A program made the translations under genes and the position numbers. Of a stretch of DNA of 53,914 nucleotides, positions 26,067 to 36,035 are shown one piece after another (the first letter of the stretch is position 1; the number at the start of each line of letters is the position of its first letter). The notes below the pieces were generated by a model. The model saw nothing but the letters and a program-made list of their open reading frames with translations. It was not told where the DNA came from and ran no database searches. This DNA comes from Tannerellaceae bacterium (GTDB taxonomy: Bacteria; Bacteroidota; Bacteroidia; Bacteroidales; Tannerellaceae), in contig JAISZA010000138.1 of NCBI GenBank assembly GCA_031269535.1, positions 1 through 53,914 of the forward strand, given 5' to 3'.

Positions 26067-26575
26067 CCGGGATTTCCGGCGAAAGGAAATTCATCCGGAA
26101 TACGCTCACCTGAAATTTTGGTGAGGCTAAATCATTTCAGATTATCCCTCCAGAATTTCCGGTGGAACTAAATTGTTTCAAATTACTCTACCAGAATTTC
26201 CGGAGAGATAAAATCATTAACATTTGCCCTTCCAGAATTTCTGGAGAAACAAAACCATTAACATTTGCCCTTCCAGAATTTCTGGAGAAACAAAATCATT
26301 AACATTTGCCCTTCCAGAATTTCTGGAGAAACAAAACCATTAACATTTACCCTTTCCAGAATTTCTGGAGAAACAAAACCATTAACATTTGCCTTTCCAG
26401 AATTTCTGGAGAAACAAAACTATTAACATTTACCCTTTCCAGAATTTCTGGAGAAACAAAATCATTTCATTTACCCTTTCCAGAATTTCTGGAGAAACAA
26501 AATCATTTCATTTACCCTTTCCGGAATTTCCGGAGGAATAAAATCATTTCATTTTGTCTTTTCAGAATTTCCGGT
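26067..26575. repeat. 13-copy tandem array of a 41-42 bp unit with palindromic core
   Basis: Units start at 26067, 26109, 26150, 26191, 26232, 26273, 26314, 26356, 26397, 26439, 26480, 26521 and 26562. Each begins with CCAGAATTTCTGG (6-bp arms around one base) or a variant and continues GAGAAACAAAA, then a conserved tail such as CATTAACATTTGCCC. Copies 5-10 are nearly identical while the outer copies are diverged. Some outer variants are compensated in both arms (CCGGAATTTCCGG). The tails are not unique spacers, so this is not CRISPR. The array fills the 780-bp gap between the radical-enzyme operon and the GH144 gene. Confidence 0.92.
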
Positions 26576-26686
26576 AAGAGTAAATATAAATGATTTAGCT
26601 CTATAATGTTTTGTGTGAGCAAATGCAGCAGATTATATATTCAACCCATACAGACTGATGGTCTAAAGAAAGGAGATAAAGGAATT

Positions 26687-28057
26687 TCATAAAGTAAAAA
26701 CCTGATTAATGGTAAAACCTAATTTCTTCAGTCCTTCCTGTACTTCGGGGCAACTCATGAATAATCGCCACAGTAAGCCGGTGCGATAGTTTTCTATCAT
26801 GGGAGCTATCGTACACTGGTCGATGGCCAAGTAACGGCGGGGATACCAGTTGGCATTGATACTGAAGGCATCATAAAAACCATATTCTCCCCAAATACTG
26901 TCGCCCAGGTTGAAATAAAAATGCTTCAGCGCTTTCATGGATTCTTCGGGTGTATAGGGAAAACTGCTCAGCGCAGCGGTAGGCGTAATGACGCCGATGT
27001 CGTTGCGGTAAGGAGCGTGCGCTTTGTATCCGTCGAGGGAATAACTGGCTGTCAATCCCCAGCAATTATCATTATAGCCTTTGAAACCTTTGGGATTATT
27101 GACACAATAGGTATAATTAATCAGCGTCTGGTTCCGGTTCAGGTTCCAGTAACTGGTATATTCATCATTCAGTCCTCTGGGGTCTAAACCTATGTATGAA
27201 TAATGCGCCCAGAAAAGCGGGCCTCCGTAATCTTCAGCCCCGTTAAACTTCAGCATCAACGGATATCCGAAGGCTATAGCCTCGCTCCGGATTTCTCCTC
27301 CTCTGGCCCATCCCTTATGATAGGCCGCTGCGGGAATGGTATGTGTAGGCGAAGAAGCAGCCAAAATGTATGTGATCAGACATTCGTTATAGCCTTGCAG
27401 CGGGAAATTCATTTCCCATGCATATTCCGGACTCCAGTGCCAGTATAACACCTCTTTTCCGTTCAGATACCAATCCCATTCCATCTGGCGCCAGAGCGTA
27501 TCTATCCTCTCCGCGAGGGCCTGCTCCCTTTCATTTCCTTCCGCAAAATATTGCCGGATGCACAGCAGACTTTGTATGAGAAACGCGCTTTCTACCAGAT
27601 CTCCCCCATTGTCTTTCCGGCCAAAAGGTTTAACCTTGCCGGTCGGTTCTATCCAATGCGACCATACCCCATGAAAACGGTCTGCCTGCTCCAGGAAATT
27701 AATAATTTTCTCCAGACGTTCCACACCTTCTTCTCGCGTAATAAAGTTACGCTCTATACCTACCAAAAGGCCGGCAATACCAAAGCCGCTGCCGCCGGTA
27801 GTCACAATATCGGCATCGTTCTCAGGATAATGACCATCTATATGAATACGTTCACGGGCTAAACCGGAGGTGGGCTCTGCCCCAGTCCACATATAGTCGA
27901 AATGGGCTTGTTGAATATAGGTCAGAAATTCATCATCCGACTCGAAAACCATCAAGCGATTGGGTTCTTGTAGTGTGATTGTTCCGGGGGAACGTTGACA
28001 GGCCGTCGTCAGAGTCATTACGCCCCAGGCTGTCAGAAGTAAAGTATGTATCTTCAT
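26687..28057 (-). CDS. GH144-type glucanase (glycoamylase-like) lipoprotein
   Basis: The 456-residue lipoprotein (lipobox TLTTACQRS) has a catalytic (alpha/alpha)6 barrel of the glycoamylase-like family, which includes GH144 endo-beta-1,2-glucanases. Family segments are FDYMWTGAEPTSGLARER, VTTGGSGFGIAGLLVGIER, GDLVESAFLIQSLL, WYLNGKEVLYWHWSPE, NECLITYILAASSPTH and GLTASYSLDGYKAHAPYRND. It ends the Sus-type operon and overlaps the upstream gene by 4 nt. The fold is clear; the beta-1,2-glucan specificity is from family resemblance only. Confidence 0.85.
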   Translation of the reverse strand: MKIHTLLLTAWGVMTLTTACQRSPGTITLQEPNRLMVFESDDEFLTYIQQAHFDYMWTGAEPTSGLARERIHIDGHYPENDADIVTTGGSGFGIAGLLVGIERNFITREEGVERLEKIINFLEQADRFHGVWSHWIEPTGKVKPFGRKDNGGDLVESAFLIQSLLCIRQYFAEGNEREQALAERIDTLWRQMEWDWYLNGKEVLYWHWSPEYAWEMNFPLQGYNECLITYILAASSPTHTIPAAAYHKGWARGGEIRSEAIAFGYPLMLKFNGAEDYGGPLFWAHYSYIGLDPRGLNDEYTSYWNLNRNQTLINYTYCVNNPKGFKGYNDNCWGLTASYSLDGYKAHAPYRNDIGVITPTAALSSFPYTPEESMKALKHFYFNLGDSIWGEYGFYDAFSINANWYPRRYLAIDQCTIAPMIENYRTGLLWRLFMSCPEVQEGLKKLGFTINQVFTL

Positions 28058-30150
28058 CGTATATAAATTATTTCACTTAATGAGGAACGCCCATTTTCAT
28101 TTAAAGCTTCAATAGAAAAATAGTAATCTGTTTCCGTATCTAATCCCCGGAAATCGTAGTTTGTGTCATTCAATACGGTTATCGTATTGTACAATTTGTC
28201 CGGAGCTATCCCGTAATAGATATTGTATCCATACGCCTGATCTGTCGCCTGCCATGAAATGAAGGCATTACGCCGGTTGCTTCCCTGTCCCCGTTCGATG
28301 CGAAAGTCTCTGACACTTTCCGGCAGCTTGCCCCGGGCATTCCCGAAAACGCGGAAATCAGACAGGGCGAAATGACCTGCAGGCATATGTTCGTTCACTA
28401 TTTTCAGGAAACGGGTAAAGAGAGGCTTTTTTAACTCAATGTAATCATGGGGGACATCCTTATCATTATCGCTTTTGTCAACCGTCAGTTCCCAGTCTTC
28501 TCCATTTGAAGAATGGTAAATGCGGTATTGATGATACAGGTCCATAGCCCTGCCATGCTGTACGGCTTTGTGGTCGTAATAATTCACCTGGATAGCCCGT
28601 ACTTCCTTGATCCCTTCCAGGTCTATCCGGAACCATTCACCGGGTTCACCGGTTTGAGCTGCCCAGTAGGTTCTTATATCCTCATCTGCGGCATTCCGGG
28701 GAATAAAAACGCTGTCGGTCGAAGAGGCTTCCACCGGTTTATTGTAAGACAGGAGCATCCATCCGGCGAATGTCCGGCCCGGGTCTATCCCTGCCTGTCC
28801 GGGAACGAAGGTAGGATAATCGCCGAAAGTAGTGGAGACATGCATGATACCGTCGGTATCAAAAGCCGTGGGGTAGAGTCCGATTCGCCTTTCAAATTTG
28901 TATTTTAAGGAGAGCATACACGTAGCGACGTGCCAGTAATTCCCGGAAAAGTCACGGAACGTACCTCCATGACCGGCGCCTTGTACATAACCGCCCGGTT
29001 TGTAACTCACCGGATTATGCTGCTGATAGACGAAGGGGCCTAAAGGTTTATCCGAGACATATACACCATCGGCATAGACTTTAAATTCCGTTCCCGGCGC
29101 TCCGTACTGGAAATAATACAAACCCTTGTGCTTCGTTACATAAGCGCCTTCGGTAAAGGGAGCCAGGGTTGTGCTGTCGTCATTATTCATACCAAAGCGC
29201 TCCCATCCATGTTGGTCCGGATGCAACTGCATAATATCATGTATTTTACCAACCGGACGAAAATCTCGCCGGTCTAACTCAACCCCTTTTAAAGGATATT
29301 CATTGCTGGAGCCATAATACAGATACAAGCGTCCATCGTCGTCCGACAAGAAAGCCGGATCCCAGGCAGGCAGTGAGATTTTCTCTATATATCTTTTGAA
29401 ACGTCCGCTCTTCGGGTCGGTACTGTACCATACGGGCAATCCCCTATACGTTGACCCCATATAAAACAATGTATCTCCTTGTACGAAAGCCGCCGGGGCG
29501 CACTGGTCGTCGTCTTCCGGAAACCGCTGGAACCCTGCAAAGATAAATTCCCAATGAATCAGATCCTGTGAATAATAAAATCCGAATTGATTGGTGGAAA
29601 ATAAAAGATAGTCTCCTTTATACGGGACAATCATCGGGTCGGCAGTAGAACGAAAAGATCCGTTTTTTACCAGTTCGGGTATATAGGCGCGGTAAGCATA
29701 AGCAAGATTCATGGGATTGCAATAGGTAGCCGGATGGTCGGCGGCGGCGTCAAACCAGGGCGTGGTTTTTTGTGGTATCCGCAGAGGATAGGTTTTATCC
29801 TCTGCTTCCATTTGTATATCCACGCGTGTATCACTCTCCGTAAAGGTACGATAAACGTATTTCATGCCGGGATAATACACAAACAATTCCCGGTCCTGTC
29901 TGCCGGCGTTCAGTCTGTATTGCCCGCCGGTACCTGTTGTGCAGTGTACCGGACTGGCTGTAAACATGACTGTGGCTCCTTCCAGAGGCTGGCCCTCAGG
30001 AGAGGTGATCGTGCCTTCCACTATATGTTCCTTAGATACGGTGATATAATAATCGCTGATTTGTCCTTTTACAACAACGACCGAATCCTGGGCATACATC
30101 ATCGCCGGCAGGCAGAGAAACGGGGATAGTAAGATTACTTTCAGGGGCAT
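28054..30150 (-). CDS. GH43-like glycosidase with carboxypeptidase-regulatory, discoidin and FnIII domains
   Basis: The 698-residue secreted protein has a signal peptide ending MMYAQDS. In order: a carboxypeptidase-regulatory-like domain (about 40-110; VEGTITSPEGQPLEGATVMF), a five-bladed propeller glycosidase domain (about 140-450), an F5/8 type C (discoidin) sugar-binding domain (about 470-605; YWAAQTGEPGEWFRIDLEGI) and a C-terminal fibronectin III domain. The three acidic positions expected of GH43 clan enzymes appear in TADPMIV, AWDPAFL and TEGAYVT. The set suggests a surface exo-acting enzyme that removes a side chain; the linkage cannot be told. It starts 6 nt after the LamG gene. Confidence 0.82.
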   Translation of the reverse strand: MPLKVILLSPFLCLPAMMYAQDSVVVVKGQISDYYITVSKEHIVEGTITSPEGQPLEGATVMFTASPVHCTTGTGGQYRLNAGRQDRELFVYYPGMKYVYRTFTESDTRVDIQMEAEDKTYPLRIPQKTTPWFDAAADHPATYCNPMNLAYAYRAYIPELVKNGSFRSTADPMIVPYKGDYLLFSTNQFGFYYSQDLIHWEFIFAGFQRFPEDDDQCAPAAFVQGDTLFYMGSTYRGLPVWYSTDPKSGRFKRYIEKISLPAWDPAFLSDDDGRLYLYYGSSNEYPLKGVELDRRDFRPVGKIHDIMQLHPDQHGWERFGMNNDDSTTLAPFTEGAYVTKHKGLYYFQYGAPGTEFKVYADGVYVSDKPLGPFVYQQHNPVSYKPGGYVQGAGHGGTFRDFSGNYWHVATCMLSLKYKFERRIGLYPTAFDTDGIMHVSTTFGDYPTFVPGQAGIDPGRTFAGWMLLSYNKPVEASSTDSVFIPRNAADEDIRTYWAAQTGEPGEWFRIDLEGIKEVRAIQVNYYDHKAVQHGRAMDLYHQYRIYHSSNGEDWELTVDKSDNDKDVPHDYIELKKPLFTRFLKIVNEHMPAGHFALSDFRVFGNARGKLPESVRDFRIERGQGSNRRNAFISWQATDQAYGYNIYYGIAPDKLYNTITVLNDTNYDFRGLDTETDYYFSIEALNENGRSSLSEIIYIR

Positions 30151-30156
30151 ACCATC

Positions 30157-31233
30157 TTATTTTGCATCCATCAGTTGCAGGATTTGTTGCTGGGTGAGCG
30201 CTTTATTGAACAGACGTAATTCGTCTATCAGGCTTTCTTCGGAAAGGTGACTCCATCCGGTAAACCTCGGAGCTCCCGATGCGATAGTCAGGATGTCGCA
30301 TCCCTCCCAGCTGAAACCTTCTACTTTGCCGCTGCTTACAACATTGCCGTTGATATAAACCTTACACTCCGCCTTTGTGATCGTAAAGGCCAGATGCTTC
30401 CATTCTCCGTCCGGAGCAAGCGAAGCGGCGTCTCCTCCATCAAACCAGTACTCATTCACGCCATCCCCTACATTCAGTTTGAATGTCTGTTTATCCGCGC
30501 TTCCTTCCCGGAAAAAGCGGAAGCCACTGGAACGATTGTTCATCGCCGCAGGATTCGCTGTATCTTCGGGGCCTGCGGTTAAAATACCTGCACGGTCGGG
30601 TGTGGTCTTGAGTTTATACCAGCATGCGGCCGAAAATTCATTCCCCACCAGTCGCTCTGTTGGGAATATGAGGTAAGAGTCCGGGGTGCCGGCATAGGCT
30701 TTCCCTATTTTTCCTTCATCGGAAAAGCCCGGACTACCGGTTATCTCCGGAGAGGTTATACTCACCAGCTCCGACACATCTCCATTGAAGGGCATATAAA
30801 ATATTTCTCCTTCATACAGAGGTTTATAGGGAGGTATTTTTTCAAAATTGACCGATTGCCGGGTGGTTTTGCCTGAAATATCGGTTGCTATGACCTCCAG
30901 CGTATGCTTGCCATTGGTTATTTTGTCGTAGGAATAACTTTCTACGGCCCTGCGGTAGTCTTTAAAGCTATCAAAGGTAGTGATACCGTTACCGTCTAAT
31001 TGCAGAACAATATTGCCGATCTCAATATCATCCACCACCTCTATCTGGATAATAATAGTCGCCACATCTTCTACAACCTGAATAAGCGCCCCTTCCGATG
31101 GATAAGCAATGGCTACTTCCGGCGGCGTCAGGTCGCTCCCCGGTTCAACCGGCGTTATCGGATCAATGCCACTATTACAGGCAGTCATTCCTGCGATCCC
31201 CATAATCCCTAAAATATATTTCAATGTTTTCAT
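30157..31233 (-). CDS. LamG-domain surface lipoprotein, putative glycan-binding protein
   Basis: The 358-residue lipoprotein (lipobox GMTACNSG) has an Ig-like domain at about 35-135 (VEVVDDIEIGNIVLQLDG, GKHTLEVIATDISGKT) followed by a LamG/concanavalin A-like domain at about 145-355 (EFSAACWYKLKT, WKHLAFTITKAECKVYINGN, SLIDELRLFNKALTQQQI). Directly after susD, it has the position of the surface glycan-binding protein of a polysaccharide locus (SusE/F analogue). No catalytic residues are evident. Confidence 0.87.
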   Translation of the reverse strand: MKTLKYILGIMGIAGMTACNSGIDPITPVEPGSDLTPPEVAIAYPSEGALIQVVEDVATIIIQIEVVDDIEIGNIVLQLDGNGITTFDSFKDYRRAVESYSYDKITNGKHTLEVIATDISGKTTRQSVNFEKIPPYKPLYEGEIFYMPFNGDVSELVSITSPEITGSPGFSDEGKIGKAYAGTPDSYLIFPTERLVGNEFSAACWYKLKTTPDRAGILTAGPEDTANPAAMNNRSSGFRFFREGSADKQTFKLNVGDGVNEYWFDGGDAASLAPDGEWKHLAFTITKAECKVYINGNVVSSGKVEGFSWEGCDILTIASGAPRFTGWSHLSEESLIDELRLFNKALTQQQILQLMDAK

Positions 31234-31257
31234 ATCTTTTTAACGACAAAGTTACTA

Positions 31258-32778
31258 TTATTTTTTTTCTCTCAATCCAGGCAACTGGTCCACCTGACTT
31301 TGCGGATAGGGGAGGTATATGAGTCCGGGGCTGAACGTTCTGCCATCATAGCTGAGCTCGTCGTATTTCTCCAGACGTACCATATCATAGAAACGTGTTC
31401 CCCATTCCATCGCCAGTTCGGCATATTTCTCATCCATAACCTGTTGATTCGTCACATTCGTCAGCCTTGTCAGTCCGCTTCTTGTCCGTACAAGATTCAC
31501 GGCTTCGTCGGCGCTCAGCGCAGAGCCCTTTGCTCCTTGTGTCAAGGCCTCGGCATGCATCAGCAGAATTTCGGCATAACGGATACACTGGAAATTTTTA
31601 TTTTCCCCCCAGCTGGTTCGTCCGGGTATATACTGGTCGCTTGGCATATAATGCTTTCCGCTTGAGAACAAGGCGCGATTGAAGTCATTGATTACATCGC
31701 CCGAGCGGGTTGTATTGGATACCCATGAGGGAAGGCCGGCATATCGGGCATCCTTTTGTATTTCGGCTATTCCCCTGTCGGTAAACAAAACACTTGTCTC
31801 CAGCCGGATGGTTTCACCTCTGTCGAGCATAAATTTAATATATTTCAGACTGGGTTCAAAGAATCCCCATCCGCCCCCGATTCCTTCCACTTTGGGTGTC
31901 CAGCTCTGAGGGCCGAAGAAAGCATACAAATAACTTTTGTAGTCGCCGGCTCCCTTGCCAAAATCGGAATACTGAAGTTCGAATAGATTTTCTTTGTTTA
32001 ATTTGCCTTTCAATTTGAAAAGCTCGTAAAAATCAGGCTCCAGTGCATACCTGTCCGACTGTATGATCTGTGAGGTCGCCTCCGCTACCACCTGGTAATT
32101 CTTCAACTCCAAATTGGCCAGAGCTTTGACCGCCAGGGCCGTATGTTTCGTTGCTCCTCCCGGGATATCGACTCTGTCTTTGGGGTGGATGTCCTGCAAA
32201 GCAGGAATTGCCTTATCCATCAATTCCGAGATATAAGTCATCACTTCATCTTTGGTAGCGACAGGAGTAGTGAGCAAATGACTCGGATCATAATCTTCCG
32301 GGATAAATATATCTCCCCATACACGGGATAGCTGCAACAATAAAAATCCCCTGACAACGTATGCATCGGCAATATACCGCTGCGCCAGTTGACTGTCCGC
32401 GCCAGCCGACTGATACTTGATTATCTGGTCTTCCGCAGTGTAGGTATTATAAATAATAGTATAAAAACCTTCCCAGAGAGAGTTATACATCCAATAGTCT
32501 TTGTTATACCTGTAATTATCTGTTTCGGCATAATCCTGCTGATCGCCCAATCCTCCGGCATTTACATCGTCACCACGCACGGCAATGAGCGGATAAGTTT
32601 CCCAGCCTAATTCGTATAACTTGGCATATACCCCTATTGCGGGCAGTATCATATCTGCCGACTTAGTATAATCAGCCCCTTCAGAGAAAGCCTTATTTTC
32701 GGCAGGTTCGTCAAGCACACTGTTACAGGATGTGGCAAGCAACAGAAAAGCCAATGCTGTATTATAGATTCGTTTCAT
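31258..32778 (-). CDS. SusD/RagB family nutrient-binding lipoprotein
   Basis: The 506-residue outer membrane lipoprotein (lipobox LLATSCNS) has the N-terminal SusD-like TPR segment (WEGFYTIIYNTYTAEDQII, AYVVRGFLLLQLSRVWGDIF) and the C-terminal RagB part (NKNFQCIRYAEILLMHAEAL, LAMEWGTRFYDMVRLEK, YLPYPQSQVDQLPGL). It forms the lid over the SusC barrel and captures oligosaccharide. It starts 40 nt after susC and is 24 nt before the LamG gene. Confidence 0.95.
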   Translation of the reverse strand: MKRIYNTALAFLLLATSCNSVLDEPAENKAFSEGADYTKSADMILPAIGVYAKLYELGWETYPLIAVRGDDVNAGGLGDQQDYAETDNYRYNKDYWMYNSLWEGFYTIIYNTYTAEDQIIKYQSAGADSQLAQRYIADAYVVRGFLLLQLSRVWGDIFIPEDYDPSHLLTTPVATKDEVMTYISELMDKAIPALQDIHPKDRVDIPGGATKHTALAVKALANLELKNYQVVAEATSQIIQSDRYALEPDFYELFKLKGKLNKENLFELQYSDFGKGAGDYKSYLYAFFGPQSWTPKVEGIGGGWGFFEPSLKYIKFMLDRGETIRLETSVLFTDRGIAEIQKDARYAGLPSWVSNTTRSGDVINDFNRALFSSGKHYMPSDQYIPGRTSWGENKNFQCIRYAEILLMHAEALTQGAKGSALSADEAVNLVRTRSGLTRLTNVTNQQVMDEKYAELAMEWGTRFYDMVRLEKYDELSYDGRTFSPGLIYLPYPQSQVDQLPGLREKK

Positions 32779-32818
32779 ATCAATTTTACTAAATAGGTTA
32801 TTACTTACTGTTTACTCA

Positions 32819-35800
32819 TTAAAACTTAATATTCAAGCCCAACGTATAGGTAGCCGGTACGGGATACGTCTGTGTATCTATCCCGTCGGGGATTTCAGGA
32901 TTGAATCCATTGTATTTGAATACAGTCAATGGACGGTCAGCAGTCAGTGAGATACGTATAGCCGGGATATCAACACCCCACCAGTGTTTATTCAAAAGAT
33001 TATATCCTATCTGAACATTCTGTATGCGGAAGAAGGAGCCATCTTCTACGAAGTAATCGCTCATTTTCTGATTCCATCCTTTCCGCAAGCCTGCCGACGA
33101 GGGATATTTATCGGATGTTCCCTCTCCATGCCAGCGATTAATGGCCAGGTCGGCATCTAAGTTCGTATCATTTGTCCAGATATAATTACCCCGTTTGCGA
33201 TTCAGTATTTTGTTACCGGATTGCCCCATGAAGTTAACCGACAAATCTATATTCTTAAAGCCGACTCCCAGATTACCGCCCAGCATGAGTGTAGGGAAAT
33301 ACGACCCCAGTACAACGCGGTCGTCGTCGTTGATCACGTCGTCGCCATTCTGGTTTTTATATTTGAAGTCACCGGGTACCAATCCGTTGGCCCGTGCTAT
33401 CGGGTCGGCCTGGATTTCGGCTTCATTCTGATATACGCCTACGATCTCATAGCCATAGAAAGCCAGCAGCGGTTGGCCGACAATGGAGCGTTGTCTGAAT
33501 TCTGCCGTACCTCCATCCACATAAGGCTGCCCGTAAAGGTCGCGCACTTCATTTTTCAATGTGGAGAAGTTTAATCCGATCGTATATCTGAAATCCGAGC
33601 CCACGGCATCATTCCAGTTCAATGCAAATTCAAATCCCGAGTTGCGGATAATCCCCACATTCTTGACTACCGTTCCGCCGACAGCCGGAATACTCACCGA
33701 GATTGCTGCATTCTTTGTATCCCGGATATAATAATCGGCTTCCAGCTTCAAACGATTCTGTAAGAAATCAGAAGAAAATCCCAGGTTTATTTCTTCGGTC
33801 AACTCCCATCCCAAAGAAGAAAAAACGCCTGAAACGGTAGTTCCCGAAACCAGCACGTCATTAATGGCAGCTGTGAGTATGGTGGTTGTAAGCGCGCCAT
33901 CGCTCGCCGGTATCTTATCGTTCCCTAACTGTCCCCAACTGGCACGGAGTTTCAGGTAATCAATTGCCGTAATATCTTCCATGAAATTTTCCTGAGAGAG
34001 CACCCAGCCGATACCTACCGTAGGGAAATAGCCCCACTTCTCCTGGTATTTGGAACTGCCGTCAGCACGTAGCGTTCCGTAAAGCAGATATTTATTATCG
34101 AAATTATAGGAAACGCGCCCGAAATACGATAATCCGTATTGCCGCAAGCCATCATCTTTTACCTCGTCGGCTTTGATGGTCTCTGCCAGATCAAGATACC
34201 ACGACTGTTCTATCTCCGTTGGGAAACGATAGGCTTTCGCCTGTAACATACTGTAATATTCGTCGCGGTAAGAAGCCCCCAGCATCACCGTCAGGTTATG
34301 CTTATCGAAACGATTCATAAATGTCAGCACATTATCCCAGGTTACATCAGAATAGGTTTTTGTCCATTTGGTAATCTCCGGGTTGGCAAACTGGAAACTA
34401 TTTGTTACATAATAGGGCAATTTCACTTCCCGTTCTTCCCTGGAGGTGTAGGCCTGATTGTAACTGGTCTTGAACGTCAGTTTTTCGGGTATAATCCGGA
34501 TATCGGCATAAAAATTCGTCAACAGATTTTTTATGAAATTCCTTCTGTTGTACGTATCAATTGCCGGAAAAGGGTTTTGTCCTCCTCTGTACCCTATATC
34601 GGTTGCGCTGGCATAAGGTTTGGGCGTGGCCTGTGTATTGGCTTCATCATATACGGGCAGGATAGGAATGGCGTAATAGGCTTCGTTCCAGGCCACTTTT
34701 TCTTCCGGATATTGTGTAGCCTGACTCCAGATCATGTTTCCGCCTACCGTCAGCCAATCGGTTGCTTTAAAATCCAGCTTACTGCGGAAATTATAGCGTG
34801 CATATTCATTCTTCATATCCAATATCCCTTGCTGGTCGAAGTAATTGATCCCGACCGAATAGGCCGCTTTCGAAGAACCGCCCGATATATCCAGACTATA
34901 ATTCTCAATGGAAGCCGGTCGCAGGATTTCCTTAAACCAGTCGGTATTCACATCGGGGACATTCGGATTGATACGGCTACGCCCGTAACGCTGCATCGCA
35001 TTACTGATATTTTTAATATCCGTTGACGAACCCGATTCCATCGCCATGGTTGCAAATTGTTCGGCATTCGCCATCTTCAGGACGTTCTGCGCATATTGAT
35101 AACCAAAATAACCATCGAAAGTAACCTCCGTTTTCTTTTCGTATCCACCGGATTTGGTTTCTATCAATACAACGCCATTGGCTGCCCGTACGCCATAGAT
35201 GGCAGCAGAAGAAGCATCTTTGAGTACCGAAATACTTGTAATGTCCGAGGGATTCAGGAAGTCGATGCTATTGTAGAATATCCCATCTACTACATACAAG
35301 GGCGATTCGTTGTTCAGCCATTCGGCATTCAACGCATCCTTTTTGGGATAGGAGCCTATCCCTCGTATCCTTACCGTCGGGGCCTTGCCGGGGCCTCCGC
35401 TGCTGATCACCTGCATACCGGGTACTTTACCTTGCAGCGCCTGCATCGCCTGCCCTGCCGGTGTTTTCATGATTTCATCCGGCTTAATGGTTGTAATGGA
35501 AGAGGTAAGGTCTTTTACCTTGGCTGTCCCATACCCGACAACCACTACTTCTTCGAGTTTTTGGGTGTCTTCTTCCATAAATACATTAATCTCAGTCCGG
35601 CCATTGACCGGCACTTCCCGGGTAATCATACCCACAAAGCTGAACACCAATGTGGCCGTAGGGGGCACATTGGATAAGAGGTAGTCGCCGTCAACCGAGG
35701 TGACGGTTCCATTGGTTGTACCTTTCACAAACACACTGACTCCTACAGCCGGATATCCTGTAGCGCTCTCCGTCACTACTCCTTTTACGGTCAGATTATT

Positions 35801-35863
35801 CTGGGACGATACGACGAAAGGAATCAGAAACATACATAAAAAAAGAAATTGCTTGGATTTCAT
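32819..35863 (-). CDS. SusC/RagA family TonB-dependent receptor
   Basis: The 1014-residue outer membrane transporter has a signal peptide (to about 20), a carboxypeptidase-regulatory domain (about 23-105; VKGVVTESATGYPAVGVSVF), a TonB box near EEVVVVGYGTA, a plug domain with the SusC signature ALQGKVPGMQV and SVLKDASSAAIYGVRAANGV, then the beta barrel ending LGLNIKF with the terminal Phe. It imports oligosaccharides released at the surface. It is first in the five-gene operon susC-susD-LamG-GH43-GH144. A near -7 box GTTATTTG (complement of 35902-35909) lies 39 nt upstream. Confidence 0.96.
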   Translation of the reverse strand: MKSKQFLFLCMFLIPFVVSSQNNLTVKGVVTESATGYPAVGVSVFVKGTTNGTVTSVDGDYLLSNVPPTATLVFSFVGMITREVPVNGRTEINVFMEEDTQKLEEVVVVGYGTAKVKDLTSSITTIKPDEIMKTPAGQAMQALQGKVPGMQVISSGGPGKAPTVRIRGIGSYPKKDALNAEWLNNESPLYVVDGIFYNSIDFLNPSDITSISVLKDASSAAIYGVRAANGVVLIETKSGGYEKKTEVTFDGYFGYQYAQNVLKMANAEQFATMAMESGSSTDIKNISNAMQRYGRSRINPNVPDVNTDWFKEILRPASIENYSLDISGGSSKAAYSVGINYFDQQGILDMKNEYARYNFRSKLDFKATDWLTVGGNMIWSQATQYPEEKVAWNEAYYAIPILPVYDEANTQATPKPYASATDIGYRGGQNPFPAIDTYNRRNFIKNLLTNFYADIRIIPEKLTFKTSYNQAYTSREEREVKLPYYVTNSFQFANPEITKWTKTYSDVTWDNVLTFMNRFDKHNLTVMLGASYRDEYYSMLQAKAYRFPTEIEQSWYLDLAETIKADEVKDDGLRQYGLSYFGRVSYNFDNKYLLYGTLRADGSSKYQEKWGYFPTVGIGWVLSQENFMEDITAIDYLKLRASWGQLGNDKIPASDGALTTTILTAAINDVLVSGTTVSGVFSSLGWELTEEINLGFSSDFLQNRLKLEADYYIRDTKNAAISVSIPAVGGTVVKNVGIIRNSGFEFALNWNDAVGSDFRYTIGLNFSTLKNEVRDLYGQPYVDGGTAEFRQRSIVGQPLLAFYGYEIVGVYQNEAEIQADPIARANGLVPGDFKYKNQNGDDVINDDDRVVLGSYFPTLMLGGNLGVGFKNIDLSVNFMGQSGNKILNRKRGNYIWTNDTNLDADLAINRWHGEGTSDKYPSSAGLRKGWNQKMSDYFVEDGSFFRIQNVQIGYNLLNKHWWGVDIPAIRISLTADRPLTVFKYNGFNPEIPDGIDTQTYPVPATYTLGLNIKF

Positions 35864-36035
35864 GCATTATGATTTATTAGTTGAACAATTAATTCTGGTT
35901 ACAAATAACGCCTATTCGGTTATGAACAGACGAATATCAACATACGTATAAACTACTCTCCTCTTTTTTTTCTACCAGCGCCTTTTACGTTTTTATTACG
36001 GCATTTACTTTTAACATCCTGCTTCTCAATGTATC

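Noticed and set aside
26067..26575. CRISPR array
   Set aside because: The spacing is regular, but the segments between cores are conserved rather than unique, and no cas genes are present.
26306..26593. 95-codon frame across the 41-bp array
   Set aside because: It is translated tandem repeat. The unit is not a multiple of three, so the peptide cycles through frames, and there is no start context or promoter.
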